Positions 1-7,634 of a stretch of 23,973 bases of DNA are shown piece after piece; the stretch's first letter is position 1; each line of letters begins with the position of its first letter. The stretch covers positions 1 to 23,973 of the forward strand of contig CAOKNI010000016.1 in the NCBI GenBank assembly GCA_948470005.1, given 5' to 3'. Origin of the DNA: an uncultured Mycoplasmatota bacterium. Its GTDB lineage: Bacteria; Bacillota_I; Bacilli_A; RF39; UBA660. A model generated the notes under the pieces. It was not told the origin of the DNA. It made no database searches and saw nothing but the letters and a program-made list of their open reading frames with translations. The translations under genes and the position numbers were made by a program.

Positions 1-9
1 TAATTATAA

Positions 10-51
10 AAATAAAAAGACTATTAACAAAATTTACTTTGTCAACAGTCT
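10..51 (-). terminator. Rho-independent terminator of the acyltransferase gene
   Basis: Read on the minus strand, positions 51-38 pair with 31-18 as a 14-bp stem (two G-U pairs) around a 6-nt loop, followed by a U-rich tail from the A-run at 10-17. It lies 17 bases past the stop codon of the minus-strand acyltransferase gene. Confidence 0.8.
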
Positions 52-68
52 GAAACGCTAAATCGCGT

Positions 69-1427
69 TTAATATCTTCTTTGGAAATCTTCCATTTTTC
101 TTGTTCTAACAAGTTCTTTTGCATATAATACATCTTGAAATTGTTCAGGGCGCTTAAGATTTTGAATAGCTGCAAAAGCTTCTTCTGGTCTTGTATATGC
201 TTTAGAACGATAATCACCATGAGCTTCGATAGTACTATCGTATCCGGTAACTGTAGATTGATAGTCTAGCCCGTATAAATCACCAATCTCTTGAGAAGTT
301 AAAGGCCTTTCTTTTAAGCTTTCTTCACTGATGCCATAAGCTTTAGCTCGCTCTTCGTAGTATTTTCTTAATTGTTCTTTAGTAGTATCACCATATTTAT
401 TTGCCATTAATTGATACCAAGTAGCTAACACATCTCTTAAATAATCCATACCAGCTTTTTCACTAAATTTTGTTAAATCTATAGGATCGTCAACAACTGT
501 ATGGATAGGATTTAATTCATGAGGTATAATTTTTTGTGTTGGGTCAAAAATATAATGGATTATTGGAACTGCTTTAGCTCCAGTTTCATTTGCTGCTCTA
601 TATAAACCATTATATAATTCTAATATTAGTTGATTAGCTGATTTATCATGAACACCCTCTGCACACCAAAGTAAGTCTGAGCCTAAATTTAATGCTCTTA
701 CTGCTTTAGGAACAGTGGCTTTTCTACTTGCTTCGGATTTTCTATTTATTAAAATAGCGCCAATTAAGAAAGTAAGTAAGCCATCTGTTGTATTAAAATA
801 TAGTGGGATACTACCAAACATTAAAGTAACAGGTCTTTGAGCTGCTCTAACGGAAGCAAGAGCATCATCTTTAAAATGATGGTTCATTGCCCAGATAACT
901 GGTTCTTTTGGCAATATTATTCCTTTGTCAGGAACAGCAGGGGTAGTATCTTTAGGCTCTTTTTTTAATTCGTTTCTATTTTCAAATATTTGTTTAGAAG
1001 TCATAAAATTTTCGGCTAAAGCTTTAACTAATCTTGCTGTAGTTAAGCCTCTTAAAGTTATTCCTAATTTACTAAGTGTTTTATTAGGGTCCTCATTAAG
1101 CAATTTTCCAATATGTTTTATATTAAATAAAAACTGTTTGGATGGAATTAAATCATCCCCCACTAAATCTTGAAAGCCGCTAAGAACATTTTTGTTTTCT
1201 AGTACAAAGTGTTCAATTTCTCTTATTTGCTTTTCTGTGAATAAAGCTTCTTGTAATCTTTTTAGTTCCTCAGTTTTGAGCTTTCCATCAAAAGTAGGTT
1301 TAGCATGTAGTTCTTCTATCACACTTAGATAATCATCATAGCTGATTTTTCCTTCTTGAAACGCTTCTTTAGCGGCATTTAATATTTCATCATCCGTAAT
1401 TGGACTATCATAAATATGTTTGATCAT
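69..1427 (-). CDS. PlsC-like lysophospholipid/glycerolipid acyltransferase with a long helical N-terminus
   Basis: A 452-residue protein with an acyltransferase core in its middle. Asn-His-His-Phe-Lys-Asp-Asp (residues 182-188) fits the catalytic HX4D motif (His183, Asp188), and Trp-Cys-Ala-Glu-Gly (254-258) sits where PlsC enzymes have the Phe-Pro-Glu-Gly phosphate-binding motif. Family members transfer acyl groups to lysophospholipids or related acceptors at the membrane. About 180 residues precede the core. They look helical and charged and lack an obvious membrane segment. About 110 more follow the core and are rich in Tyr, Arg and Glu. The start ATG has a GAGGAAA ribosome site about 9 bases upstream, and the gene ends at a strong terminator. 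It is transcribed alone, divergently from the XRE gene. The substrate is unknown, and the altered second motif makes a plain PlsC role uncertain. Confidence 0.72.
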   Translation of the reverse strand: MIKHIYDSPITDDEILNAAKEAFQEGKISYDDYLSVIEELHAKPTFDGKLKTEELKRLQEALFTEKQIREIEHFVLENKNVLSGFQDLVGDDLIPSKQFLFNIKHIGKLLNEDPNKTLSKLGITLRGLTTARLVKALAENFMTSKQIFENRNELKKEPKDTTPAVPDKGIILPKEPVIWAMNHHFKDDALASVRAAQRPVTLMFGSIPLYFNTTDGLLTFLIGAILINRKSEASRKATVPKAVRALNLGSDLLWCAEGVHDKSANQLILELYNGLYRAANETGAKAVPIIHYIFDPTQKIIPHELNPIHTVVDDPIDLTKFSEKAGMDYLRDVLATWYQLMANKYGDTTKEQLRKYYEERAKAYGISEESLKERPLTSQEIGDLYGLDYQSTVTGYDSTIEAHGDYRSKAYTRPEEAFAAIQNLKRPEQFQDVLYAKELVRTRKMEDFQRRY

Positions 1428-1499
1428 AAAATTTTCCTCAATTCATAAATCAACTATATTATATATTTTCTAAAATTGCAACAAAAATATAGTATATAA

Positions 1500-1515
1500 G
1501 TATCAAATATGATAC
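1500..1515 (+). promoter_or_regulatory. Palindromic operator candidate over an extended -10 element
   Basis: GTATCA (1500-1505) and TGATAC (1510-1515) form a 6-bp inverted repeat with a 4-base centre. It overlaps an extended -10, TGaTACAAT (1510-1518), just upstream of the XRE-type gene, and a third GATAC follows at about 1520. A dimeric HTH repressor could autoregulate here. This is inference from position and symmetry. Confidence 0.45.
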
Positions 1516-1535
1516 AATAGATACAGGTGGTTTAC

Positions 1536-1799
1536 ATGGATTACAATATAAACTATATTGATGCTAGTTATAACCCTCTAGAATTAAACGAAATATTTAT
1601 TAAAGAATTTATTCGTTTTCGGAAAGAAAACAATTTAACTCAAGAATTATTCTCTAAATATTCAGGTGTTTCTAGGGAAAAAATTGCTCGTATTGAAGCT
1701 GGAATGCATTCGCCAAGTATTTTAAATTTGCTAAAAATTCTTGGTCCTATTGGTTATACTATAAAAATAGAAAAAGTTAAAAACCAAAATAGATATTAA
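1536..1799 (+). CDS. Small XRE-family helix-turn-helix DNA-binding protein
   Basis: An 87-residue protein whose C-terminal two thirds is a Cro/CI-type HTH. The recognisable core includes a segment with Asn-Leu-Thr-Gln-Glu-Leu, then Ser-Gly-Val-Ser-Arg-Glu-Lys-Ile-Ala-Arg-Ile-Glu, as in XRE regulators and antitoxin-type HTH proteins. I chose ATG 1536 because AGGTGG at 1525-1530 is well spaced for it; the in-frame GTG at 1527 lies inside that ribosome site. If the extended -10 at 1510-1518 is used, the 5' leader is only about 10 bases. No toxin gene is adjacent: the next gene is a membrane protein and the upstream neighbour is a divergent acyltransferase. It is most likely a stand-alone autoregulated repressor with unknown targets. 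Confidence 0.72.
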   Translation: MDYNINYIDASYNPLELNEIFIKEFIRFRKENNLTQELFSKYSGVSREKIARIEAGMHSPSILNLLKILGPIGYTIKIEKVKNQNRY

Positions 1800-1831
1800 T
1801 ATTTTAAATTTGTAATAAACAACAAAATTAC

Positions 1832-1860
1832 TTTTCATTTAAAATAATTGTTGTTATAAT
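1832..1860 (+). promoter_or_regulatory. SigA-type promoter for the CmpB-like gene
   Basis: TTTTCA (1832-1837), a 17-base spacer, and a perfect TATAAT (1855-1860). It lies 20 bases before the preferred start at 1881. Confidence 0.65.
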
Positions 1861-1880
1861 AAACTTAGGATATGTGTAGT

Positions 1881-2579
1881 ATGATAAAAAAAATTAAAAA
1901 TTGGATTTTTAGTGATAAAGAGCCTTTTACTAAAGGTATGTCATTTAAAAAAATGTATTTAATATTTGTTTTAGGAAGTTTTTTAGGTGTTATTTATGAA
2001 GAGATAATTGGTTTTATTAAACATCGCTATCTTTATGGCACTTGGCTTTGGGAAACAAGACGTGGTGTAATATATGGTCCTTTTAATCCTCTTTATGGTG
2101 CTGCAATTGTTTTTTTAATTACATTCTTAGGGCGTACGAAAAGGCATCCTGCTAAAACATTTTTATATGGTGCTTTATTGGGTGGCTTCATTGAATATAT
2201 AATAAGTTATATTATGGAGATACTCTTGGGTGTAGCATCTTGGGATTATACTGGCCGGCCTCTAAATATTAATGGCCGTACCACAGTTTTGTATATGTTA
2301 TTTTGGGGTATAGCTGTTATGGTGCTAATTCATTATATTTATCCTTATTTATCAAAGGTTATTGAAAAAATACCTAAGAGGTTTGGAGATTTATTAGTAA
2401 AAGTATTGGTTATATTTATGACTTTTAATATGGTTATATCTTGGACTGCTCTTGCTCGTCAAACTTTACGAAATAATGGGTTTAAGCCCTTTACAATTAT
2501 TGGAGAATTTTATGATAAAGTATATCCTGATGAATTTTTAAAGAAAAAATATCCTAACATGAAGTTTGTAAGTAGGTGA
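1881..2579 (+). CDS. Putative ABC-transporter type IV membrane protein (CmpB/DUF1113 family)
   Basis: A 232-residue integral membrane protein with about five to six hydrophobic segments. It carries the hallmarks of the CmpB family: Arg-Gly-Val-Ile-Tyr-Gly-Pro-Phe-Asn-Pro-Leu-Tyr-Gly after the first segment, and Ser-Trp-Asp-Tyr-(Thr-Gly)-Arg-Pro-Leu-Asn-Ile-Asn-Gly-Arg further on. The family is called a putative ABC permease, but no ATPase gene is next to it and its function is not established. ATG 1881 is preferred over ATG 1872 because AGGA at 1867-1870 is about 10 bases from 1881 and only one base from 1872. The gene runs into the glycosyltransferase gene with overlapping signals, so the two are probably co-translated. 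That pairing hints at a shared role in cell-envelope glycan or lipid handling, which is inference. Confidence 0.75.
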   Translation: MIKKIKNWIFSDKEPFTKGMSFKKMYLIFVLGSFLGVIYEEIIGFIKHRYLYGTWLWETRRGVIYGPFNPLYGAAIVFLITFLGRTKRHPAKTFLYGALLGGFIEYIISYIMEILLGVASWDYTGRPLNINGRTTVLYMLFWGIAVMVLIHYIYPYLSKVIEKIPKRFGDLLVKVLVIFMTFNMVISWTALARQTLRNNGFKPFTIIGEFYDKVYPDEFLKKKYPNMKFVSR

Positions 2580-2584
2580 GACTC

Positions 2585-3823
2585 ATGTTTGAAGTAATAG
2601 GTGTAATGCTAATTATAATCGGTGTTATCTGGCTTTCTATTCCGTTATATTTAGCGAGATTTAATCGTAATTTTCCAAATAAAAAACGTCAAAGTTTAGA
2701 TTCTTTTTGCATAATTATTCCTGCTCGAAATGAATATAAAGTAATCGAAGATCTTTTAATAAGTATTAAAAATCAAACCAAGAAAGTAAATATGAATGAT
2801 TGTTATATTATTGTTGAAAGTGCGGCTGACCCAACTACCCAAATAGCTCATAAGTATAATGCGCAAGTTTTTATTAGAAAAAAGCTAAAGTTAAAAAGCA
2901 AAGGCTATGCTTTAGATGAATTGATTACTGATTTAGTGCAAAAAGACATTTATTATGATGCTTATTTCATATTTGATGCAGATAACATATTGGATAAAGA
3001 TTTTTTAAAAAATATGGAAAAATCTTATTTAGACGGTTATGATATTGCATCAGGATACCGTAATTTAAAAAATGGGAATGCCTCAGTTATTGCCGCTTGC
3101 TCAGGTATAACTTTTGCTTTTTTAAATACTAGTGGCAATCTTACTAAGAGCCGCCAGTCTCGAAATATTACGCTTTCCGGAACAGGACTTTTTATCGCTG
3201 GTCATCTCATTAAAAAATGGCGAAGCTTTCCTTTTCATTCTCTAACCGAAGATTATGAATTAACACTATATTCTATAGTCCATAATTTAACAAGTGTATA
3301 TAATCCTAATGCTATTTTTTATGATGAGCAGCCAACTATTTATAAAAACACGGTAAACCAGCGGATAAGATGGATTAAAGGATATTTTGATTGTCGTAAG
3401 AAATATATTCCTACTTTTAAGAAGAAAGTTTTAAATAATCCCAATTTTGGCTCTTTAATTACTGAAATAACGGGTATGAAACCTTACATAATGATGATTA
3501 TTGGCGCATTATTTTATATTTTACAGCAAATAATCACAATTATAAAAGTTTGGGATATTAAAAATACTTTAGTGCTTTATAGTATATTAAAAATAGTTTT
3601 AATTTTTTTCCTTGCCTATATTTTATTTGCTGCTTTAACTATGTATGTAATTTTAAAAGATAAAGAAAAAATAAATATAAATTCTCATATTCGTTTAAAA
3701 ACTATCTTATTTAGTCCTCTTTTTTTCTTAACTTATATTCCTTGTGCCCTAAAAGCCTTTTTAAAAAAAGAAGTTAAATGGGAAGTAGTAGAACACAATT
3801 CTAAATGGCCAAATGCCAAATAA
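2585..3823 (+). CDS. Family-2 processive-type glycosyltransferase, membrane anchored
   Basis: A 412-residue protein: an N-terminal membrane helix, a cytoplasmic GT2 domain opening with Ile-Ile-Ile-Pro-Ala-Arg-Asn-Glu, and two to three C-terminal membrane helices. The GT-A motifs are visible: Phe-Asp-Ala-Asp-Asn (nucleotide-sugar/metal DxD), Thr-Glu-Asp-Tyr-Glu-Leu (catalytic TED) and Gln-Arg-Ile-Arg-Trp (QxxRW). This set is typical of cellulose synthase-, hyaluronan synthase- and PgaC-like processive enzymes that build polysaccharide or glycolipid at the membrane. ATG 2585 is preferred over GTG 2576 because AGGTGA (2574-2579), which contains the upstream stop, is a good ribosome site for it. 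It is translationally coupled to the CmpB-like gene. Sugar and product cannot be told from the sequence. Confidence 0.85.
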   Translation: MFEVIGVMLIIIGVIWLSIPLYLARFNRNFPNKKRQSLDSFCIIIPARNEYKVIEDLLISIKNQTKKVNMNDCYIIVESAADPTTQIAHKYNAQVFIRKKLKLKSKGYALDELITDLVQKDIYYDAYFIFDADNILDKDFLKNMEKSYLDGYDIASGYRNLKNGNASVIAACSGITFAFLNTSGNLTKSRQSRNITLSGTGLFIAGHLIKKWRSFPFHSLTEDYELTLYSIVHNLTSVYNPNAIFYDEQPTIYKNTVNQRIRWIKGYFDCRKKYIPTFKKKVLNNPNFGSLITEITGMKPYIMMIIGALFYILQQIITIIKVWDIKNTLVLYSILKIVLIFFLAYILFAALTMYVILKDKEKININSHIRLKTILFSPLFFLTYIPCALKAFLKKEVKWEVVEHNSKWPNAK

Positions 3824-3855
3824 TAAATAATTTAAAAAATTTTAAAAACTAAAGA

Positions 3856-3884
3856 TTGACTAAACTATAATAAATAGATAAAAT
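3856..3884 (+). promoter_or_regulatory. SigA-type promoter for the Gre-like gene
   Basis: TTGACT (3856-3861), a 17-base spacer, and TAAAAT (3879-3884), with the start codon 24 bases further on. Five of six bases match consensus in both hexamers. Confidence 0.7.
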
Positions 3885-3908
3885 TAAAACAGAAAGAAGA
3901 TCATAAGT

Positions 3909-4418
3909 ATGAATAATTTATTAATAGATGCTGCGGGTTTTAATGCCCTAAATACTCAAATTGCTTCAATATCTCATGAACTAAAAGCAGAAATGAAAAC
4001 TCATATCAACCCCGGAAGCGGCAATATTCATGGTTCATTAGACCCTGTTCATGATATTAATAGAATTAGTTTTTTGCAATCAGTATTAAGAGAATTAAAA
4101 TATATTCGGTCAATCTCAACGTTAATATCAAAAGAAGATATGTCATCTAATACATCTAGCGTTTCTATTAATGATATCGTAAAAATAGTGTTATCGGGAG
4201 CTAATATTTACGAAGAAAGAGTAGTTCGCTTAGTCTTTTCACTAGGAATAGAAGACGCAATAGATGGGATTGATGATATCTCCATAAATTCTCCTTTGGC
4301 TCGAGCAATATTAAATAAACAAGTCGGGAGTATTTCAAAATTTAAAGTAAATGATAAAGATTTCAGTGTTTCAATAATTGAAAAGGAAAGCCCTCATTTA
4401 GAGGTTACCTTAAATTAG
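3909..4418 (+). CDS. Divergent GreA/GreB-like protein (C-terminal Gre domain)
   Basis: A 169-residue protein. Residues about 100-160 resemble the C-terminal FKBP-like domain of GreA/GreB: an Arg-Val-Val-Arg-Leu-Val strand, then Asp-Asp-Ile-Ser-Ile-Asn-Ser-Pro-Leu-Ala-Arg-Ala-Ile-Leu-Asn-Lys-Gln-Val-Gly, close to the Gre signature around Ser-Pro-Leu-Gly-Lys-Ala-Leu. Residues 10-75 could form the two-helix coiled coil that enters the RNA polymerase secondary channel. The usual acidic tip, Asp-Leu-Ser-Glu-Asn-Ala-Glu-Tyr, is absent; at the expected place is Ser-Leu-Asp-Pro-Val-His-Asp (44-50). Length is close to the roughly 157 residues of GreA. It has its own good promoter. It could be a Gre paralogue that binds polymerase without normal cleavage stimulation, or a fast-evolving GreA. 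The match was made by eye. Confidence 0.6.
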   Translation: MNNLLIDAAGFNALNTQIASISHELKAEMKTHINPGSGNIHGSLDPVHDINRISFLQSVLRELKYIRSISTLISKEDMSSNTSSVSINDIVKIVLSGANIYEERVVRLVFSLGIEDAIDGIDDISINSPLARAILNKQVGSISKFKVNDKDFSVSIIEKESPHLEVTLN

Positions 4419-4480
4419 ACTTTTAAAAAAACTATATTTCTTTTAAATAAGAAAGAACAATGTAATGAGTAGGTGATTAT

Positions 4481-4993
4481 ATGGAATTAACAGAAGCTAT
4501 CGAAACAAGAAGAAGTAATAGACACTTTAATTCTAAACAAATAGCTAAAAGTAATATTAAAGAGATTTTACAATGTGGTATTTTATCTCCTTCAGCCCAT
4601 AACAGACAACCTTGGAATTTTTATATTATTGAAAATCAAGCAAAAAAAGAAGAGATTGCAAGATTGCTTGCTAGAACCTCTGGCGATTATACTATAAAAA
4701 CTTGCAATGTAATTAGAGAATGTAGTGTGCTTATTTTAGTAACCTCAAAAATAGAAGATAAAATTATGGATACTCTAAGCGTTGGGGCATGTATCGAAAA
4801 TATGCTTTTAAAAGCGACAGATTTAGGTGTAGCTAGTCTTTGGATAGGCTATATTTTAGAAATTAATTTGGAATTACAAAAGATGTTTAATACAAGTCAA
4901 GATATTGTCTCTGCTATAGCTCTAGGATTTAGCGAGAAAAATCCTAGTCCCCGTCCTCGTAAGACTTTAGATGAGTGTAGTTTTTGGTGTTAA
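4481..4993 (+). CDS. Nitroreductase-family FMN-dependent oxidoreductase
   Basis: A 170-residue protein with the nitroreductase pattern: Glu-Thr-Arg-Arg-Ser-Asn-Arg-His-Phe near the N-terminus, Ser-Pro-Ser-Ala-His-Asn-Arg-Gln-Pro-Trp at residues about 36-45 (FMN contact loop), and a Gly-Val-Ala-Ser-Leu-Trp-Ile-Gly segment near residue 115. Family enzymes reduce nitro groups, quinones or other acceptors with NAD(P)H, usually as homodimers. The length fits the short subfamily. The start ATG is preceded by AGGTGA at about 9 bases. It stands between the Gre-like gene and the par operon and appears to be a single gene. The substrate cannot be predicted. Confidence 0.87.
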   Translation: MELTEAIETRRSNRHFNSKQIAKSNIKEILQCGILSPSAHNRQPWNFYIIENQAKKEEIARLLARTSGDYTIKTCNVIRECSVLILVTSKIEDKIMDTLSVGACIENMLLKATDLGVASLWIGYILEINLELQKMFNTSQDIVSAIALGFSEKNPSPRPRKTLDECSFWC

Positions 4994-5098
4994 TAAATAA
5001 TAAGTTTTTTGGAATTATCTGAAATAATAGGGCTAAATAAGGGAATTAAATAAAAATTTAAATTTAAGTTAAAAGTTAAAGACAAAATAAGAATAATA

Positions 5099-5107
5099 TG
5101 TTAAAAT
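5099..5107 (+). promoter_or_regulatory. Extended -10 element for the par operon
   Basis: TGtTAAAAT (5099-5107) lies 40 bases before the parA start. No good -35 is visible, so it is a candidate only. The 154-base gap before parA otherwise shows only AT-rich sequence and the GAGGTG ribosome site. Confidence 0.4.
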
Positions 5108-5147
5108 ATTTCTAGTTGTCTAATAATTATAAAGAGGTGTAGCATAA

Positions 5148-5933
5148 ATGGCAAAAGTAATCGCATTAGTTAATCAAAAAGGTGGCGTAGGTAAAACTAC
5201 TACTAGCATAAATTTAGCTGCGGCTTTAGGAGTAGAGGGTAAGAAAACTCTTTTAATTGATCTTGACCCTCAAAGAAACGCTACTACTGGTCTTGGTTTT
5301 TCTAATGGGGATTATGACCATGATGTATATGAAGTTATGGCCGGTGTTTGCAGTATCAAAGAAGCTATTAAAAAAACTAAATTTAAAAATTTATCTATCT
5401 TGCCATCCACCATTAATTTAGCTGGTGTCGATGTAGAATTCGTCAAAAAAATGCTTGAAGACCAAGAATTTCATCAAAACGAACAGTTAAGAATTGCTCT
5501 TGCGGAAATACGTGAAGTATATGATTATATTATAATTGATTGCCAACCAGCTTTAGGGCTAGCAACTATGAACGCTCTTGTTGCTAGTGACTCTGTTATT
5601 ATACCAGTTCAATGTGAATTTTTTGCTCTTGAAGGAATAACGCAACTTTTAAATTCCATTATTATGGTACAATCTAGTATGAACCCAACTCTTAGAATCG
5701 AAGGAGTTTTATTAACTATGCTTGATGGTCGTACTATAATTGGCCTTGAAGTTATAGAAGAAGTAAGAAAATATTTTAAAGATAAAGTGTTTAATACCAT
5801 AATCCCTCGTCTTGTAAGATTAGTCGAGGCTCCAAGCCATGGTAAACCTATAAATGAATATGATCCTAAAAGTAAAGCTACAATAGCTTACGCTAACTTA
5901 GCAAAGGAAGTGATATCTCGTGACGGAAACTAA
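5148..5933 (+). CDS. soj: Chromosome partitioning ATPase ParA/Soj
   Basis: A 261-residue ParA/MinD-type ATPase of normal length. It has the deviant Walker A motif Lys-Gly-Gly-Val-Gly-Lys-Thr-Thr (residues 11-18) with the signature first lysine, switch I Leu-Ile-Asp-Leu-Asp-Pro-Gln (36-42), and Walker B in Tyr-Ile-Ile-Ile-Asp-Cys. In Bacilli, Soj works with Spo0J in origin segregation and regulates DnaA at the origin, binding the nucleoid as an ATP-dependent dimer. There is no N-terminal HTH, so this is a chromosomal Soj rather than a plasmid ParA of the SopA type. The start has GAGGTG about 9 bases upstream. The 3' end overlaps parB by 14 bases, so the pair is translationally coupled. Confidence 0.95.
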   Translation: MAKVIALVNQKGGVGKTTTSINLAAALGVEGKKTLLIDLDPQRNATTGLGFSNGDYDHDVYEVMAGVCSIKEAIKKTKFKNLSILPSTINLAGVDVEFVKKMLEDQEFHQNEQLRIALAEIREVYDYIIIDCQPALGLATMNALVASDSVIIPVQCEFFALEGITQLLNSIIMVQSSMNPTLRIEGVLLTMLDGRTIIGLEVIEEVRKYFKDKVFNTIIPRLVRLVEAPSHGKPINEYDPKSKATIAYANLAKEVISRDGN

Positions 5934-6816
5934 TCGGAAAAAAGCTTTAGGGAAAGGTCTAGAACAATTATTTTCTAATGAAGTTATTAATTTTGATAAT
6001 TTTGAACGCGAAATAATTGATGAAGGAACATCTAATGGTGGAATTATTGAAATACCTCTTGATGAGATTAGAAGTAATCCTTATCAACCACGTGTAATTT
6101 TTGATAGCTCATCTTTAGAAGAACTTGCTAACTCTATTAAAGAACATGGTGTTATTCAGCCTATTATAGTTAAAAAAAGTATTAAAGGTTATGAATTAGT
6201 CGCTGGTGAGCGAAGAACACGTGCGGCACGTCTTGCTGGCCTTAAAACTATTCCTGCCATCATCAAAGAATTTAATGATGTGGAAATGATGGAAATAGCC
6301 CTAATTGAAAATATTGAAAGGGAAAACCTAAATCCTATTGAAGAAGCTAAAGCTTATGAAAATATTTTAAAGATTAATAATATAACTCAAGAAGAACTAG
6401 CCCATAAATTTTCAAAAAGCCGTAGCTATATTACAAATATGCTAGGCCTTTTAAATCTACCTGATACAACTATTAAACTTGTTGAATCAAAAGATTTATC
6501 CATGGGGCATGCAAGAGCTTTAAGTAAACTGGAAGATGAAAATAAAATAAATGAATTAGCCCTAAGGATCGTAAGAGAAGGCTTAAGCGTTCGTGATACA
6601 GAGCGTATCATTAGTATGGCTGGACTTCCTAAAAAGCATAATATTTCTCGTAATTCTACTTTTGATATAAAATACAGCATTTATGAAAATTTGTGTCGCG
6701 AAAAATTAGGCGTTAAAGTTAAAATCAATAATAAAAAAATTGAAATACCTTATAAAGATGATGAGCAACTTACAAAAATATTAGAAGAACTAAATATCTA
6801 TGTCGAAGGTGATTAA
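5920..6816 (+). CDS. spo0J: Chromosome partitioning CTPase/DNA-binding protein ParB/Spo0J
   Basis: A 298-residue ParB. The N-terminal Lys-Lys-Ala-Leu-Gly-Lys-Gly-Leu stretch fits the ParA-stimulating peptide. The CTP-binding motif Gly-Glu-Arg-Arg-Thr-Arg-Ala is intact (97-103), followed by Glu-Asn-Ile-Glu-Arg-Glu-Asn-Leu (130-137), then the parS-binding HTH at about 153-178 and a C-terminal dimerisation region. Known function: it loads at parS as a CTP-dependent sliding clamp and recruits SMC. The start is GTG 5920, with AAGGAAG about 10 bases before it inside parA. The two CACGTG cores within this gene do not match parS flanks, so the binding site must be elsewhere. The next gene, mscS, begins three bases after the stop. 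Confidence 0.94.
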   Translation: MTETNRKKALGKGLEQLFSNEVINFDNFEREIIDEGTSNGGIIEIPLDEIRSNPYQPRVIFDSSSLEELANSIKEHGVIQPIIVKKSIKGYELVAGERRTRAARLAGLKTIPAIIKEFNDVEMMEIALIENIERENLNPIEEAKAYENILKINNITQEELAHKFSKSRSYITNMLGLLNLPDTTIKLVESKDLSMGHARALSKLEDENKINELALRIVREGLSVRDTERIISMAGLPKKHNISRNSTFDIKYSIYENLCREKLGVKVKINNKKIEIPYKDDEQLTKILEELNIYVEGD

Positions 6817-6818
6817 AA

Positions 6819-7634
6819 ATGAGTACCATCGAAAAAATATTTGATATTTTTATGACTAAAAAAATATTTGGTAGTATTATGGTAATTCTTACTGCTTATA
6901 TCTTAATTAAAATTTTCAATGGCATTATATCGCGTATTTTAATTACTAGTGAGTCCGCCTATGAAGTAAAAAGAAGAACAACTATTGTTAAATTATTTCA
7001 AAGTTTTTTTAGATATATTACAATAATCATTTCTTTTTTAATTATTTTAGACTTCTATGGTGTAAATACAAGAAGTTTAGTTGCAAGTATTGGAGCTGTT
7101 GGAGTAGTTTTAGGTTTAGCTCTTCAAGATACTGTCAAAGATATAATTAGTGGAGTATCTCTAATACTAGAAAATTATTTAGCAGTAGGGGATATTGTAA
7201 CCTATGAAGATTTTACAGGAGAAGTAATTGAATTAGGGCTTAGAACTACTAAAATAAAAAAAGCAAGTGGTGAAGTATTAATCATTGCTAATCGTAATAT
7301 TGATACTTTAATTAATTCTTCTCAAAAGAAAGCTAATTTAATGCTTGAAATTCCGACAGCTTACGAAGAAGAAACAACTAAAGTTGAAAAAATATTAAAT
7401 CAAGTACTAAAAGAAGCTATAAAAGAAAATTTAATTTTTTCGGATAGTGAATATTTAGGAATATCCGAACTTGGAACATCAGCTATTACATATCTTTTAA
7501 ATGTTCATTGTGACCAAACAAATAGATATAGCATTAAAAGAGAAATGTTAAAAAGAATAAAACTAGCATATGAAAAAGAAAATATTAAAATTCCTTATGA
7601 ACAAATAGAGGTGCATCATGGAAAAAACATTTAA
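6819..7634 (+). CDS. MscS-family small-conductance mechanosensitive channel
   Basis: A 271-residue protein with three N-terminal membrane segments at about 15-35, 57-78 and 88-118. The third is the Gly/Ala-rich pore helix, Ala-Ser-Ile-Gly-Ala-Val-Gly-Val-Val-Leu-Gly-Leu-Ala, followed by Gln-Asp. The MscS beta domain follows (Val-Gly-Asp-Ile-Val then Gly-Glu-Val-Ile-Glu-Leu-Gly-Leu-Arg-Thr-Thr), then an alpha/beta C-terminus. Such channels open on membrane tension and release solutes during hypo-osmotic shock. The gene starts three bases after parB with AGGTGA upstream, and its last 17 bases overlap the DUF951 gene. A mscS homologue beside spo0J is a recurring arrangement in Bacilli, so the linkage is probably positional rather than functional. 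Confidence 0.93.
   Translation: MSTIEKIFDIFMTKKIFGSIMVILTAYILIKIFNGIISRILITSESAYEVKRRTTIVKLFQSFFRYITIIISFLIILDFYGVNTRSLVASIGAVGVVLGLALQDTVKDIISGVSLILENYLAVGDIVTYEDFTGEVIELGLRTTKIKKASGEVLIIANRNIDTLINSSQKKANLMLEIPTAYEEETTKVEKILNQVLKEAIKENLIFSDSEYLGISELGTSAITYLLNVHCDQTNRYSIKREMLKRIKLAYEKENIKIPYEQIEVHHGKNI

Noticed and set aside
925..1173. 82-codon plus-strand open frame
   Set aside because: It lies entirely antisense to the acyltransferase gene, has no ribosome site and no protein-like pattern.
1536..1799. Antitoxin of a toxin-antitoxin pair
   Set aside because: No small toxin-like ORF is adjacent on either side; neighbours are a divergent acyltransferase and a CmpB-like gene with its own promoter.
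6089..6094. CACGTG core inside spo0J as a possible parS site (also 6218-6223)
   Set aside because: The flanks do not match TGTTNCACGTGNAACA: most flanking positions differ at both sites.
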